Positions 1 to 7,160 of a DNA stretch of 14,850 nucleotides are shown here, one piece after another. The notes below the pieces were generated by a model. It was not told the origin of the DNA. It saw nothing but the letters and a program-made list of their open reading frames with translations, and did no database searches. Numbering within the stretch: the first letter of the stretch is position 1; each line of letters begins with the position of its first letter. The DNA comes from JADHUC01 sp964617665 (lineage in GTDB: Bacteria; Planctomycetota; Planctomycetia; Pirellulales; Pirellulaceae): the NCBI GenBank assembly GCA_964617665.1, contig CAZUAH010000336.1:1-14850 (forward strand). Reading direction: 5' to 3'. Position numbers and translations under genes: made by a program.

Positions 1-3000
1 ACGCGGCGTTGCGTCTGCGGAATTCGGGGGCATCTGCCAGTCCAGGCCCATGGGCGTCAATTGCTGCCGAATGCGACCCAAGTCCCAAACCTGGATCGAA
101 TGGCTCAGACTAGCGGCTGCCAGCCGGTTTCCGTCCGGACTGAAGGCCAGCCAGAACAGGCTTGCTGGGTGTTGCGATTCCAACGTGGCCAGCGGATCGC
201 CGGTTTCCGTATCGAACAATTGCACGAGGCGACGCGATTTGCTCACGGCCAGCATCTTTCCGCACGGCGAGAATGCCAACGGTACGAATTGGGATAGAGG
301 CGGGTGAGGAATGGCAAGGCCCGCTTCCCAGACGCCGACCTTCCAGAAGCGATACTCCCTGTCCGTTCCCGTCACTAACCACTGGCCGTCCGGGCTGAAG
401 GCGACCTGCGATTGGGACGTGTCAGGTAGACACTCCCTGGTCTTCGTGCCGTGTGCGGCATCCCAAATCCTCACGCCGGGATGCCTCGCGGCGGCAACCC
501 ATCGGCCATCCGGACTGATGGCGAAAAAATCGGCTGCGCTCTCCGGAGCCTCGAACACCGGTCTGTCTTCCGGCTGGGTCAGGTCGAAGACGGACGTTGT
601 GCCATACCGCCCGACCGCCGCTAGAAATCGGCCGTCGGGGGTCAAGGCGGCCGGCGTCCCCAGCGTGTCGATCCGTCCTCGAAGCATCAGGGGAGGACCG
701 ATCCGCACGGCCGCTGTCGGTTCGTCCAAGGCGATCGGCCAACGTCGAAGTCCGGACCGGCTGCTGGTGATCAGACTGCCGCCGCGTGGATCGAAGATAG
801 CTGCCTGGCCTATGCCTACAGGCAGATGGGCGACAGCCTGACCAGCATCCAAATCCCACAGTCGTACACCATCGTCGCTGGCAGCCGCCAGCAGAGGCAG
901 ATCGGGGCTGAAACTCGCGTGCCAGGGACCTTTGCCATTAAACTGCCTCTCGTACAGTGTTTGACATTCTCGCCCAGTAGCCACTCGCCAGATTCCAACA
1001 GTTCCGCGAGTGCGAAAGGCCAGTCGACGCCCATCCGCGCTGACTCGCAAGAATTCGCCGGCAATACTCAGCAGTTGTCGTCCGTTGGCCGGGTGCCAAA
1101 GCCGGGTGGTTTCGTCCCAAGACTCGGATGCCAGAATGTTGCCCCCAGGATGGAATGCCACGTGGGTCACCTCCGCCTCGTGACCGCGGAGAACCGATAC
1201 CTGCTCGCCGGTGTCTATATTCCACACGTAAGCATGGAAGTCGGGGCAGCCAATTCCCAAGAGCTTCCCGTCGCGGTGCCAGGCGGCATAGCGTATGGCG
1301 TGGGAAAGCGAAAGAGTTTGGATTTGGTTTCCCGTTTGCAGGTCGAAAACCTGCACGGTAGAGCCGTGCTGACGGTAGACGGCCAACTGACGACCGTCTG
1401 GGCGAAAGCAGCCGAAGTTCGCACCCGAGTTGGGCACAAGGGACAGGCCCGGCCGACCGTCGTTCAGGTCGTACAGTCGGATGGCGCCATCGGGCTTGGC
1501 CACAGCGATCGTCCGGGAGTCGGGGCTGAAATCGCACAGTCCGTTGGCGACTGCCGGCGTTTGCAGAATGACCTCTCGCCGGCGCAAGTCCCAGACAGTG
1601 CATTCGACACCCGCGCTCGTGCGGTGTCTTTCGGCCAGCATTAGCCCGTCGGGACTGAAACGAAGCCGCAAGTTCCGGCGGTCGCCTGGGGGTAGCCGAA
1701 ACAACTCGCGATCATCCGCCACAGATCGAATGCTGATCTCGTCCCGAGTGTTGTGCCTTGCGTATCGGTCGAAATCAGAAGCAAAGTCCACAATCCAATT
1801 GCTATCGAGTTCCCACTCATGCTCGATCCGCAGATCGGCCAGTGCCATGCAGGCAATGGCCTCGTTACGCAGAGATAGTGAAGTGCGCATCTTGGCCGCG
1901 GCGGCAATCGTATCCAGGCTGTCGAAGCGCTGTCCACTGCGCCCGCTACGTCGATTGGCCTGCGCCTGCGCAAGGTACGCTTTCCAGAGCATCTGTTTGG
2001 TTTCAATTTCGGCCTGCTCGGCCCGTGCCAAATTCCCCAACGCCTCATCCCGCTGCTCGCTGAAAGTGAGGGCGGCCAATAGGGAACCGATGCAGGTTAG
2101 CAGCACCACCACGATCAGGGCTGCTGTCAGCGACGCCACCAAAGGGTTACGGCGACACCATCGCCAAAGCTGCTCGACGGCTTGTGACCGACGAGCCTTG
2201 ATCGGCCGGTCATCCAGGAACCGCTGTAGGTCCTCCGCCAATTCTCCTGCCGTGGCGTAGCGCGCTCTCGCGTCTTTGGCCATGGCTTTCAGGACGATCG
2301 TCTCCAAATCCGCGGGGATTGCCTTGTTGATTCGGCGCGGCGGGGGCGGTTCTTTTTCGACGATCCGCCTCAAGAGTTGCTGCCGGTCGCTACCGCCGAA
2401 GGCGCGTCGGAGTGTGAGCAACTCGTACAGCGTTGCACCCAGTGAGTAGATATCGGTGCGATGGTCCAATACACGGGGGTTGCCGCCTGCCTGCTCGGGG
2501 CTCATGTAACGAAGCGTTCCCAATAGGTCGCCGGTCATCGTGAGATTCCCCTCGGCCTGCGTCATCGCTAAGCCGAAATCGGTAACCCACAAATGGCAAC
2601 TACTGTCCACAATCAGGTTGGCGGGTTTGATATCGCGATGCACCACCCCCATTTGGTGCGCGTGATCCAAAGCCCAAGCCGCTTGCACTCCCAGCCTGGC
2701 TGCGGATCGGAACAGGTCTTCTTGGCCGAACGATGCGTGGGTGGAAATCTCTGCCTGCAACTGGTGCTGTGTTTCCACGTGCGCGGCAGGGGAATCGGCG
2801 TTCATGGCGACATCGCTATCGCTTGGTTGGCCGCCGTCTGGCTCACTAATCGATACATTGGCCCCCGTTGATGTCGATTGCGGCTCAAAGTCACCGATTG
2901 CGTCTCGTGTTTCGCTTGGCACACTGGTGGCAGAACGCTGCCGCAACTCGTCGATCAACTCAGCTACCGTCTGTCCTTCGATGTATTGCATGGCGTAGTA

Positions 3001-3462
3001 GTGCACGCCTCGTTCGCAGCCCACCGAATGGACATGGACGATACTGGGGTGCTCCAACGCAGCAGCGGCTCGCGCTTCGTTCCTAAACCGTCGAAGCTGC
3101 TTCTCGTCCAATACGGAAACAAACGGCAACACCTTCAAGGCAATCTGGCGGCCCAACGAAATCTGTTCCGCCTCGTAGACGATTCCCATGCCGCCCCGGC
3201 CCACTTCGCGGACTAAGCGGAAATCGCCAAGGGTTCCAAGGGCATGGGAAGAAGGCCCATGCAGAAACTCATCCGAATGCGTACTCTCCGCAGGCGACCT
3301 CCTCAAATCGGCCAGAGCCTGCATCGCGGGTAGCATTCTTCGCAAGTGTTCCGCGCATTGCGGATGCTGTTGAACGTACGCCTCCAGGTCAACCGGTTGC
3401 CCGGAATGCAGCTTTTCGGAAATCTCCGCAATTAGATCGTCGAGAAATTGATCGGTTGCCAT
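1..3462 (-). CDS. Membrane-anchored Ser/Thr protein kinase with C-terminal WD40 repeats (3' end beyond window)
   Basis: The frame is open from ATG at 3462 to base 1 (1154 codons) without a stop, so the C-terminus is off the window. A Hanks-type kinase domain covers about residues 80-415: glycine loop GRGGMG (88-93), Lys110 in IALK, probable helix-C Glu129, catalytic HRDIKPAN (275-282, Asp277), DFG (295-297) and MSPEQ (320-324). A hydrophobic stretch at about 442-465 should be one membrane span. After a coiled linker, about 560-1140 carries a dozen degenerate WD40 blades, seen as recurring FSPDG...LAAA...VRLWDL units, which in this orientation would be outside the cytoplasm. The kinase lobe carries an acidic, Ser/Thr-rich insert at about 172-248, between the hinge and the HRD loop. 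The gene starts 24 nt after the ECF sigma gene and is probably co-transcribed with it, an arrangement common in planctomycetes. The last visible residues (DLGRIRQQL...GLDW) resemble the usual end of such proteins, so little is probably missing. Substrate and ligand are unknown. Confidence 0.93.
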   Translation of the reverse strand, partial: MATDQFLDDLIAEISEKLHSGQPVDLEAYVQQHPQCAEHLRRMLPAMQALADLRRSPAESTHSDEFLHGPSSHALGTLGDFRLVREVGRGGMGIVYEAEQISLGRQIALKVLPFVSVLDEKQLRRFRNEARAAAALEHPSIVHVHSVGCERGVHYYAMQYIEGQTVAELIDELRQRSATSVPSETRDAIGDFEPQSTSTGANVSISEPDGGQPSDSDVAMNADSPAAHVETQHQLQAEISTHASFGQEDLFRSAARLGVQAAWALDHAHQMGVVHRDIKPANLIVDSSCHLWVTDFGLAMTQAEGNLTMTGDLLGTLRYMSPEQAGGNPRVLDHRTDIYSLGATLYELLTLRRAFGGSDRQQLLRRIVEKEPPPPRRINKAIPADLETIVLKAMAKDARARYATAGELAEDLQRFLDDRPIKARRSQAVEQLWRWCRRNPLVASLTAALIVVVLLTCIGSLLAALTFSEQRDEALGNLARAEQAEIETKQMLWKAYLAQAQANRRSGRSGQRFDSLDTIAAAAKMRTSLSLRNEAIACMALADLRIEHEWELDSNWIVDFASDFDRYARHNTRDEISIRSVADDRELFRLPPGDRRNLRLRFSPDGLMLAERHRTSAGVECTVWDLRRREVILQTPAVANGLCDFSPDSRTIAVAKPDGAIRLYDLNDGRPGLSLVPNSGANFGCFRPDGRQLAVYRQHGSTVQVFDLQTGNQIQTLSLSHAIRYAAWHRDGKLLGIGCPDFHAYVWNIDTGEQVSVLRGHEAEVTHVAFHPGGNILASESWDETTRLWHPANGRQLLSIAGEFLRVSADGRRLAFRTRGTVGIWRVATGRECQTLYERQFNGKGPWHASFSPDLPLLAAASDDGVRLWDLDAGQAVAHLPVGIGQAAIFDPRGGSLITSSRSGLRRWPIALDEPTAAVRIGPPLMLRGRIDTLGTPAALTPDGRFLAAVGRYGTTSVFDLTQPEDRPVFEAPESAADFFAISPDGRWVAAARHPGVRIWDAAHGTKTRECLPDTSQSQVAFSPDGQWLVTGTDREYRFWKVGVWEAGLAIPHPPLSQFVPLAFSPCGKMLAVSKSRRLVQLFDTETGDPLATLESQHPASLFWLAFSPDGNRLAAASLSHSIQVWDLGRIRQQLTPMGLDWQMPPNSADATPR

Positions 3463-3486
3463 TGTGCAGACCGGGCGACTGTTTCG

Positions 3487-4122
3487 CTAATCGGAAGTCA
3501 TCTCGGCAATACCATCATCCAAAGCAAGTACGAGCCGTTCGAGTGCGCGGCGATGACGCGACTTGACCCCCGCCCGCGTCATACCGAGCACCTCCACCAT
3601 CTCGTCGATCGAGAGTTCCTCAAGATGCCACATCACCAGGATTTCACGATCGTGCGGCGACATTCGGTCCAGAGCTGCGCGGACTCTTTCGCGCAACTCT
3701 TCCCGTAGAAGATGCTCGACGGGGCTCGTTCCGCTGGCCACGAGACGATCGACCAGATGGATCGCCGACTCGTCGGGCAAAGCCCAATTGCCGCTTCTCT
3801 CCCGGTTCACGCTGCGTTTCTGGGCTTTGACGTGCCGGTCGTGCAAGTGAACCAGACGTTCCCAAGCAATCTGACGCAGCCAAGGGTAAAAGGCCACCGG
3901 GCGCTCCCGCAGGTAGGCCGGCAATCTTCGAGATGCTTCGGTAAGAGCTTCCTGCACAACGTCGGAAGGATCGACACGAGCGGCCAATCGCTGGTCGATC
4001 CGCACTGCGACCATCCGCCGCAGACGATCCCGATGCTGGTCCCATAGCTGGGCAGCCGCTGACTGGTCCCCGGCCTCGACACGGTTCAGCAGGCCGTTTA
4101 CATCATTTTGCTGGCATGGCAT
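3487..4122 (-). CDS. ECF-type RNA polymerase sigma factor
   Basis: This 211-residue protein has the two-domain layout of group 4 (ECF) sigma factors, which direct RNA polymerase to a small regulon. Region 2 spans about residues 25-105: DPSDVVQEALTEASRR (51-66) is the core-binding helix, and WLRQIAWERLVHLHDRH (81-97) is the segment expected to melt and read the -10. Region 4 spans about 147-200 with the helix-turn-helix LSIDEMVEVLGMTRAGVKSR (170-189), expected to read the -35. The ATG at 4122 is preceded by AGGG at about 8 nt, a modest ribosome site. No anti-sigma factor gene is adjacent. Instead the WD40 kinase follows after 24 nt, which suggests control by phosphorylation rather than by a classical anti-sigma factor. 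That link is inference from gene order. The exact ECF group cannot be assigned by eye. Confidence 0.93.
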   Translation of the reverse strand: MPCQQNDVNGLLNRVEAGDQSAAAQLWDQHRDRLRRMVAVRIDQRLAARVDPSDVVQEALTEASRRLPAYLRERPVAFYPWLRQIAWERLVHLHDRHVKAQKRSVNRERSGNWALPDESAIHLVDRLVASGTSPVEHLLREELRERVRAALDRMSPHDREILVMWHLEELSIDEMVEVLGMTRAGVKSRHRRALERLVLALDDGIAEMTSD

Positions 4123-4504
4123 AGTTGCACCCTATTACAAGTCCTCCAAAACGCGTCGAAAAGGATTCACGCAACCAGGAAGAATCTTCAAGAAACGGCA
4201 GAAGAAACGCGGCTAGGCTCTGCGCAAGCGATTGTCGCGTCTAGCGTGACGGCCCACAACCTGTCGATGCAACGCCTGTTGCTGCGATGGGGTCGTCGCC
4301 GCGACCATTCCATGAGTCGCGTGCAATGGCTGAAAGCCGAAACGCTTCTTCAGTGTGGGAAGCTGGCGGTTTGGCGCATTGATCGCAGATCAGCAGGCCG
4401 TCACCACGCCTTCGACCATAGGACTTCGCGCACGTCTCGCTTGTGCGTCGGGCTTGCATATGACAGAGAGTTCGAAGCAGGCCCCAATCTGAGCGCAGTC
4501 CAGG
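4123..4504. other. Intergenic region between STAS gene and ECF sigma gene
   Basis: This stretch of about 380 bases holds no gene I can support. The open frames on either strand have compositions unlike the neighbours and no family resemblance. It must contain the promoter of the ECF-kinase operon on the minus strand. A TGTAAT hexamer lies about 12 nt before the sigma-factor ATG, but it has no good -35 and would leave almost no leader, so I do not call it. Two small dyads are visible: GGTCG/CGACC at 4291-4306 and TGATC-GCA-GATCA at 4380-4392. Neither is strong enough to name as a terminator or operator. Confidence 0.5.
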
Positions 4505-4864
4505 CTAGATTTCGCGAAGGTGAACCAGCGCGTCTTCCACGTCCTCTCGGTATTCAAAAAGCTTGCCCAGGCTTGTCACCGAGAGGATCTCCAGCACGCC
4601 TGGCCGAAGACCGGCAAGGATCAAACGCTGGCCGCGTTCTTTGCACTGGTTCAACAGGTCCACCAGCACACCCAGTGAATCTTCGGCAACCTGCTCGACG
4701 TGCGACAAGTCCAGAATCACCGGCAAGTTCTGCGTCTCTGCCGTGGCGGCTGACACCATGTCTTCCATTTCGTCGGCATGGTCGTCGTCCAAGTCCGTAC
4801 AAGTCGGTGTGACCAGGATGGCATCGTCACGAACTTCGATAGAAGTGCTTTCCTGCGAGGACAT
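4505..4864 (-). CDS. STAS-domain protein, anti-anti-sigma factor (SpoIIAA/RsbV)-like
   Basis: The 119-residue protein is a single STAS domain. It shows the beta strand LPVILDLSHVEQVAEDSLGV (47-66), where D-S63-x-G matches the DSSG-type phosphorylation loop of SpoIIAA/RsbV, followed by a helix and the strand RLILAGLRPGVLEIL (80-94), then SLGKLFEYREDVEDAL at the end. In known systems the unphosphorylated form binds a serine kinase/anti-sigma factor and releases the sigma factor. Stand-alone STAS proteins also act in stressosome-like or polarity scaffolds. No RsbW/SpoIIAB-type kinase is adjacent. The gene starts 36 nt after the PilT-like gene on the same strand, so the two are probably co-transcribed. 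The ribosome site is weak (an AAAGAG stretch about 12 nt before the ATG). The family call is firm and the partner unknown. Confidence 0.9.
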   Translation of the reverse strand: MSSQESTSIEVRDDAILVTPTCTDLDDDHADEMEDMVSAATAETQNLPVILDLSHVEQVAEDSLGVLVDLLNQCKERGQRLILAGLRPGVLEILSVTSLGKLFEYREDVEDALVHLREI

Positions 4865-4900
4865 TGAGGTTTAGCTCTTTCAACAAGGGTTACCGAGATC

Positions 4901-5983
4901 TCACTTGTTCTTTTTCTTCTTGTAGCGGCTCATGCGCATCTTCATGGACAGAGCTTCGGCATTCGACGCCCATCGAAGCGCTTCGGTCACCGAGATATGC
5001 CCGGCCACGTGCATTTTCAGGATATGTTGATCGAACGTTTGCATCCCCGAATCGCCGCTTTCCATGTATTTGTGCAGGGCTTCGAGGTCGTCTTCCACGA
5101 TGTAGTGTTCCGTAACCGTGCTGCCGCGCAGGATCTCCACGGCTGGCCTTCGACCGCCGTCCCGCGCGGTAAGAAGTCGCTGCGAAATGATGGCTTCTAA
5201 CGAGCCGGCCAGTTGCGACATCAGCAACTTGTGTTCGGGCGGCGGGAACATGGCGATGATCCGCTCGATGGTCTGCGGCGCGTTTGCGCTGTGAACGGTG
5301 GAGAACACTTGATGCCCCGTGTCCGCGGCGTGCAGCCCAATCCGCAAAGTCTCGACGTCACGCAACTCGCCAACCAAGACGACGTCGGGGTCTTGACGCA
5401 ATGATTGGCGCAGAGCGCGACCGAACGACGGCGTGTCGATACCCACCTCGAACTGGGATATCAAGGACTTCTTGTTCGTGTGAACGTATTCCACTGGGTC
5501 TTCAATCGTGATGATCTTGCTGGAATGCGTGCTGTTCGCAAGGTCGATCATCGCAGCCAACGTCGTACTCTTGCCGCTGCCAGTCGTACCGGTCACCAGA
5601 ATCAACCCTCGGCGAGCCAGAGCAATATCGTGAACGACCTTGGGCAGATTCAAGCTTTCGATAGACGGTATATCGAGTCGAATGACCCGTACCACAATCC
5701 CGAACTCGCCAAGCTGTCGGTAGACGCTGCAACGGAACCTGGCCAGTCCAGGCAAGGCATAGGAGAAATCCAATCCTCGCGTGCTTGCCGTATCGAGATC
5801 GTATCCAGTTGACTGGGGCAAGATGGATGCGATCCAGCCTTTCGTCTGCTCGTCCGTTGCCGGCTCCATGTCCAAGCGGCACATCTCGCCCGAAATCCGC
5901 AACAGCGGCGGGGCATTTGTCTGAACGTGCAAATCCGAGGCACCCTTTTCGACCGCGAATCGAAGGATCTCGTTGAAGTCCAT
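4901..5983 (-). CDS. pilT: PilT-like type IV pilus retraction ATPase
   Basis: At 360 residues this matches the usual length of PilT (about 345-370). The order of motifs is that of the family: N-terminal GASDLHV (14-20), Walker A GTTGSGKST (132-140), Asp box IITIEDPVEYVH (157-168), Walker B DPDVVLVGELRD (198-209), and His box TGHQVFSTVHSANAP (222-236). PilT is a hexameric cytoplasmic ATPase that depolymerises pili for twitching and DNA uptake. The C-terminal part aligns in general (ESGDSGMQTFDQHIL, 308-322), but the AIRNLIRE motif needed for retraction in studied PilT is replaced by VTEHYIVE (289-296), and the tail is Lys-rich (RYKKKKNK). It may therefore be a PilT/PilU paralogue with altered output. 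The ATG at 5983 has a G-rich GGGG stretch about 6 nt upstream. A STAS gene follows after 36 nt. No other pilus genes are in the window. Confidence 0.9.
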   Translation of the reverse strand: MDFNEILRFAVEKGASDLHVQTNAPPLLRISGEMCRLDMEPATDEQTKGWIASILPQSTGYDLDTASTRGLDFSYALPGLARFRCSVYRQLGEFGIVVRVIRLDIPSIESLNLPKVVHDIALARRGLILVTGTTGSGKSTTLAAMIDLANSTHSSKIITIEDPVEYVHTNKKSLISQFEVGIDTPSFGRALRQSLRQDPDVVLVGELRDVETLRIGLHAADTGHQVFSTVHSANAPQTIERIIAMFPPPEHKLLMSQLAGSLEAIISQRLLTARDGGRRPAVEILRGSTVTEHYIVEDDLEALHKYMESGDSGMQTFDQHILKMHVAGHISVTEALRWASNAEALSMKMRMSRYKKKKNK

Positions 5984-6102
5984 GTTCTACCCCGCGTGGT
6001 CTGTGAATTGGCGCCAATCATTGTAGACTTCGTCGACGCCATTTGGAACGAGTTGCAGAGAATTCCCTTTTTGCGACGAAGCAGAATTCCTCGGTGCGCC
6101 GA

Positions 6103-6169
6103 GTAGGGCCGGTTTCTACCGGCCGTGTGCTTGATCGTCGTGTGATCGGCCGGTGGGAACCGGCCCTTC
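6103..6169. repeat. Pair of inverted palindromic repeats (REPIN-like)
   Basis: Two hairpins lie 23 nt apart. The first has stem GGCCGGT/ACCGGCC with loop TTCT (6107-6124). The second has the same 7-bp stem with loop GGGA (6148-6165). Read on opposite strands, the 22-nt units 6103-6124 and 6148-6169 match except at three positions, so the two units are inverted copies. This is the layout of REP doublets. It lies between the stop of the ferredoxin gene and the start of the pilT-like gene, both on the minus strand, so it may also affect read-through. Whether it is dispersed in the genome cannot be seen here. Confidence 0.75.
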
Positions 6170-6232
6170 GACTCAGTACTCGGTACTCAGATCCCAATGG
6201 GCCGTGACCTGTTCGTCCACTCGGCTGACACT

Positions 6233-7033
6233 CTAGGTCAGACTCACAACCGGGAGACCATTGGCGGCCGGAGTTGGACTACCGCCATCGGTCGTTGGGA
6301 GGACATGGCCTCGGATGGATATCGTCGCCTCGCGCACGGGCGTCTGAGTGCCGGCCATTTCCACTGCCGCTTTTGTTATGTGCAGCAGGCCCGTGCAGCA
6401 CGGTACCTCCATTTTCAGCACGGTGATGCTACGAATGCCGGACGCCAGGATGATCTGCGCTAACTTCTGCACGTAGGCTTGGCCGTCGTCCAGCTTCGGG
6501 CAGCCGATCACAACCGGACGACCGTCCAGGAATCGACGGTGAAAATCGGCGCACGCGAAGGGAACACAGTCAGCCACTAGCAACACGTCGGCTTGCTGGA
6601 GGTAGGGTGCCTGAGGCGGCACAAGGTGAAGCTGCACCGGCCAGTTGGCAAGCCCCGAAGGCACTGCCTCGTCGCTCGCGCCGCTTCCGGCGGCGGCAGC
6701 CGTTTGTTGCGATGTCGCGGCATCGCGTAACTGCATCGCAGCTGCGCCGGGGCAACCGCCAGTCGCCGGCGCGGTTGGAAGTTCACGCTTCGTTGCGGCG
6801 AGATGCTTAGCCACCGCTTCCTCGTCGAACTCCACAGCCTCTCGTTCGACAATCGTCAGCGCCCCCTGGGGGCAATGCCCAAGGCAGGCGCCCAGTCCGT
6901 CGCAATAGACGTCCGCTACCAGTCTTGCCTTGCCATCGACGATCTTGATGGCCCCTTCCTCGCAGGACGGGACACACTGAGCGCAGCCGTCGCATTTCTC
7001 TTTGTCGATTTGGATTATTTGTCGTGCGGCCAT
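6233..7033 (-). CDS. 4Fe-4S ferredoxin-domain protein of the anaerobe type with C-terminal CC motif
   Basis: The 266-residue protein begins with a ferredoxin-like domain. Cys14, 17, 20 and 24 form a full 4Fe-4S site (CxxCxxCxxxC). The second site has only Cys44, 50 and 54 (CDGLGACLGHCP), lacking the usual second Cys. A GGCPG motif is at 92-96, then an Ala/Ser-rich linker. A conserved C-terminal domain (about 130-247) carries WPVQLHLVPPQAPY, ADC (154-156), GCPKLD (177-182) and MEVPCC (208-213). This combination is familiar from proteins annotated only as 4Fe-4S ferredoxins in clostridia, deltaproteobacteria and planctomycetes. The reaction is not known to me, and an electron-transfer role under low oxygen is likely. 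I chose ATG 7033 because GGAGAAGGA lies 3 nt upstream and homology begins there. The frame is open 36 codons further up, but that part looks non-coding. The gene appears monocistronic, with an FNR-type promoter. Confidence 0.9.
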   Translation of the reverse strand: MAARQIIQIDKEKCDGCAQCVPSCEEGAIKIVDGKARLVADVYCDGLGACLGHCPQGALTIVEREAVEFDEEAVAKHLAATKRELPTAPATGGCPGAAAMQLRDAATSQQTAAAAGSGASDEAVPSGLANWPVQLHLVPPQAPYLQQADVLLVADCVPFACADFHRRFLDGRPVVIGCPKLDDGQAYVQKLAQIILASGIRSITVLKMEVPCCTGLLHITKAAVEMAGTQTPVREATISIRGHVLPTTDGGSPTPAANGLPVVSLT

Positions 7034-7036
7034 GTT

Positions 7037-7045
7037 TCCTTCTCC
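7037..7045 (-). promoter_or_regulatory. Strong Shine-Dalgarno site of the ferredoxin gene
   Basis: GGAGAAGGA ends 3 nt before ATG 7033 on the minus strand. It offers two overlapping anti-SD matches and decides the start against the in-frame upstream ATG at 7141. It is the best ribosome site in the window. Confidence 0.75.
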
Positions 7046-7111
7046 GGGTATTGGTTTGTACGGCCCAGGTGGACTCCACCTTCGCCCTATCGGTTCAGCA
7101 CTTGTCCTTCC

Positions 7112-7160
7112 ACAGAGAAGTATCGCATTCGACGGGCGCAAAGTCCTTGATACAGGTCAA
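7112..7160 (-). promoter_or_regulatory. Putative FNR/CRP-family operator with class II promoter for the ferredoxin gene
   Basis: On the minus strand, TTGAC-CTGT-ATCAA (7160-7147) matches the FNR/DNR consensus TTGAT-N4-ATCAA with one mismatch. A hexamer GATACT (7124-7119) preceded by TGC (7127-7125) forms an extended -10. If transcription starts at about 7112, the operator centre falls at -41.5 and the hexamer at -12 to -7, which is the geometry of class II FNR- and CRP-activated promoters. The leader would be about 78 nt. The match in sequence and spacing, and the nature of the gene, make this a good prediction. The regulator itself is not in the window. Confidence 0.6.

Noticed and set aside
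826..2260. Long plus-strand open frames (826-1644 and 1430-2260)
   Set aside because: They lie antisense to the WD40 kinase, whose minus frame is continuous with a dozen WD40 units. The plus frames are Arg/Ser-rich and have no family features.
4380..4392. TGATC-GCA-GATCA dyad as a second FNR site
   Set aside because: The half-site spacing is wrong (TTGAT to ATCA over 5 nt and missing the final A) and no promoter elements are in register.
4241..4459. 72-residue minus-strand frame in the STAS-sigma spacer
   Set aside because: It has no ribosome site, no recognisable motif and a random-looking composition rich in Arg, Ala, Gly and Ser.
4505..4812. Plus-strand frame 4108-4812 across the STAS gene
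   Set aside because: It is antisense to a clear STAS domain, and its translation is low-complexity Arg/Ser/Pro.
7034..7141. N-terminal extension of the ferredoxin protein from ATG 7141
   Set aside because: The 36 extra residues are Pro/Arg-rich without homology, the predicted promoter would fall within this extension, and ATG 7033 has the much better ribosome site.
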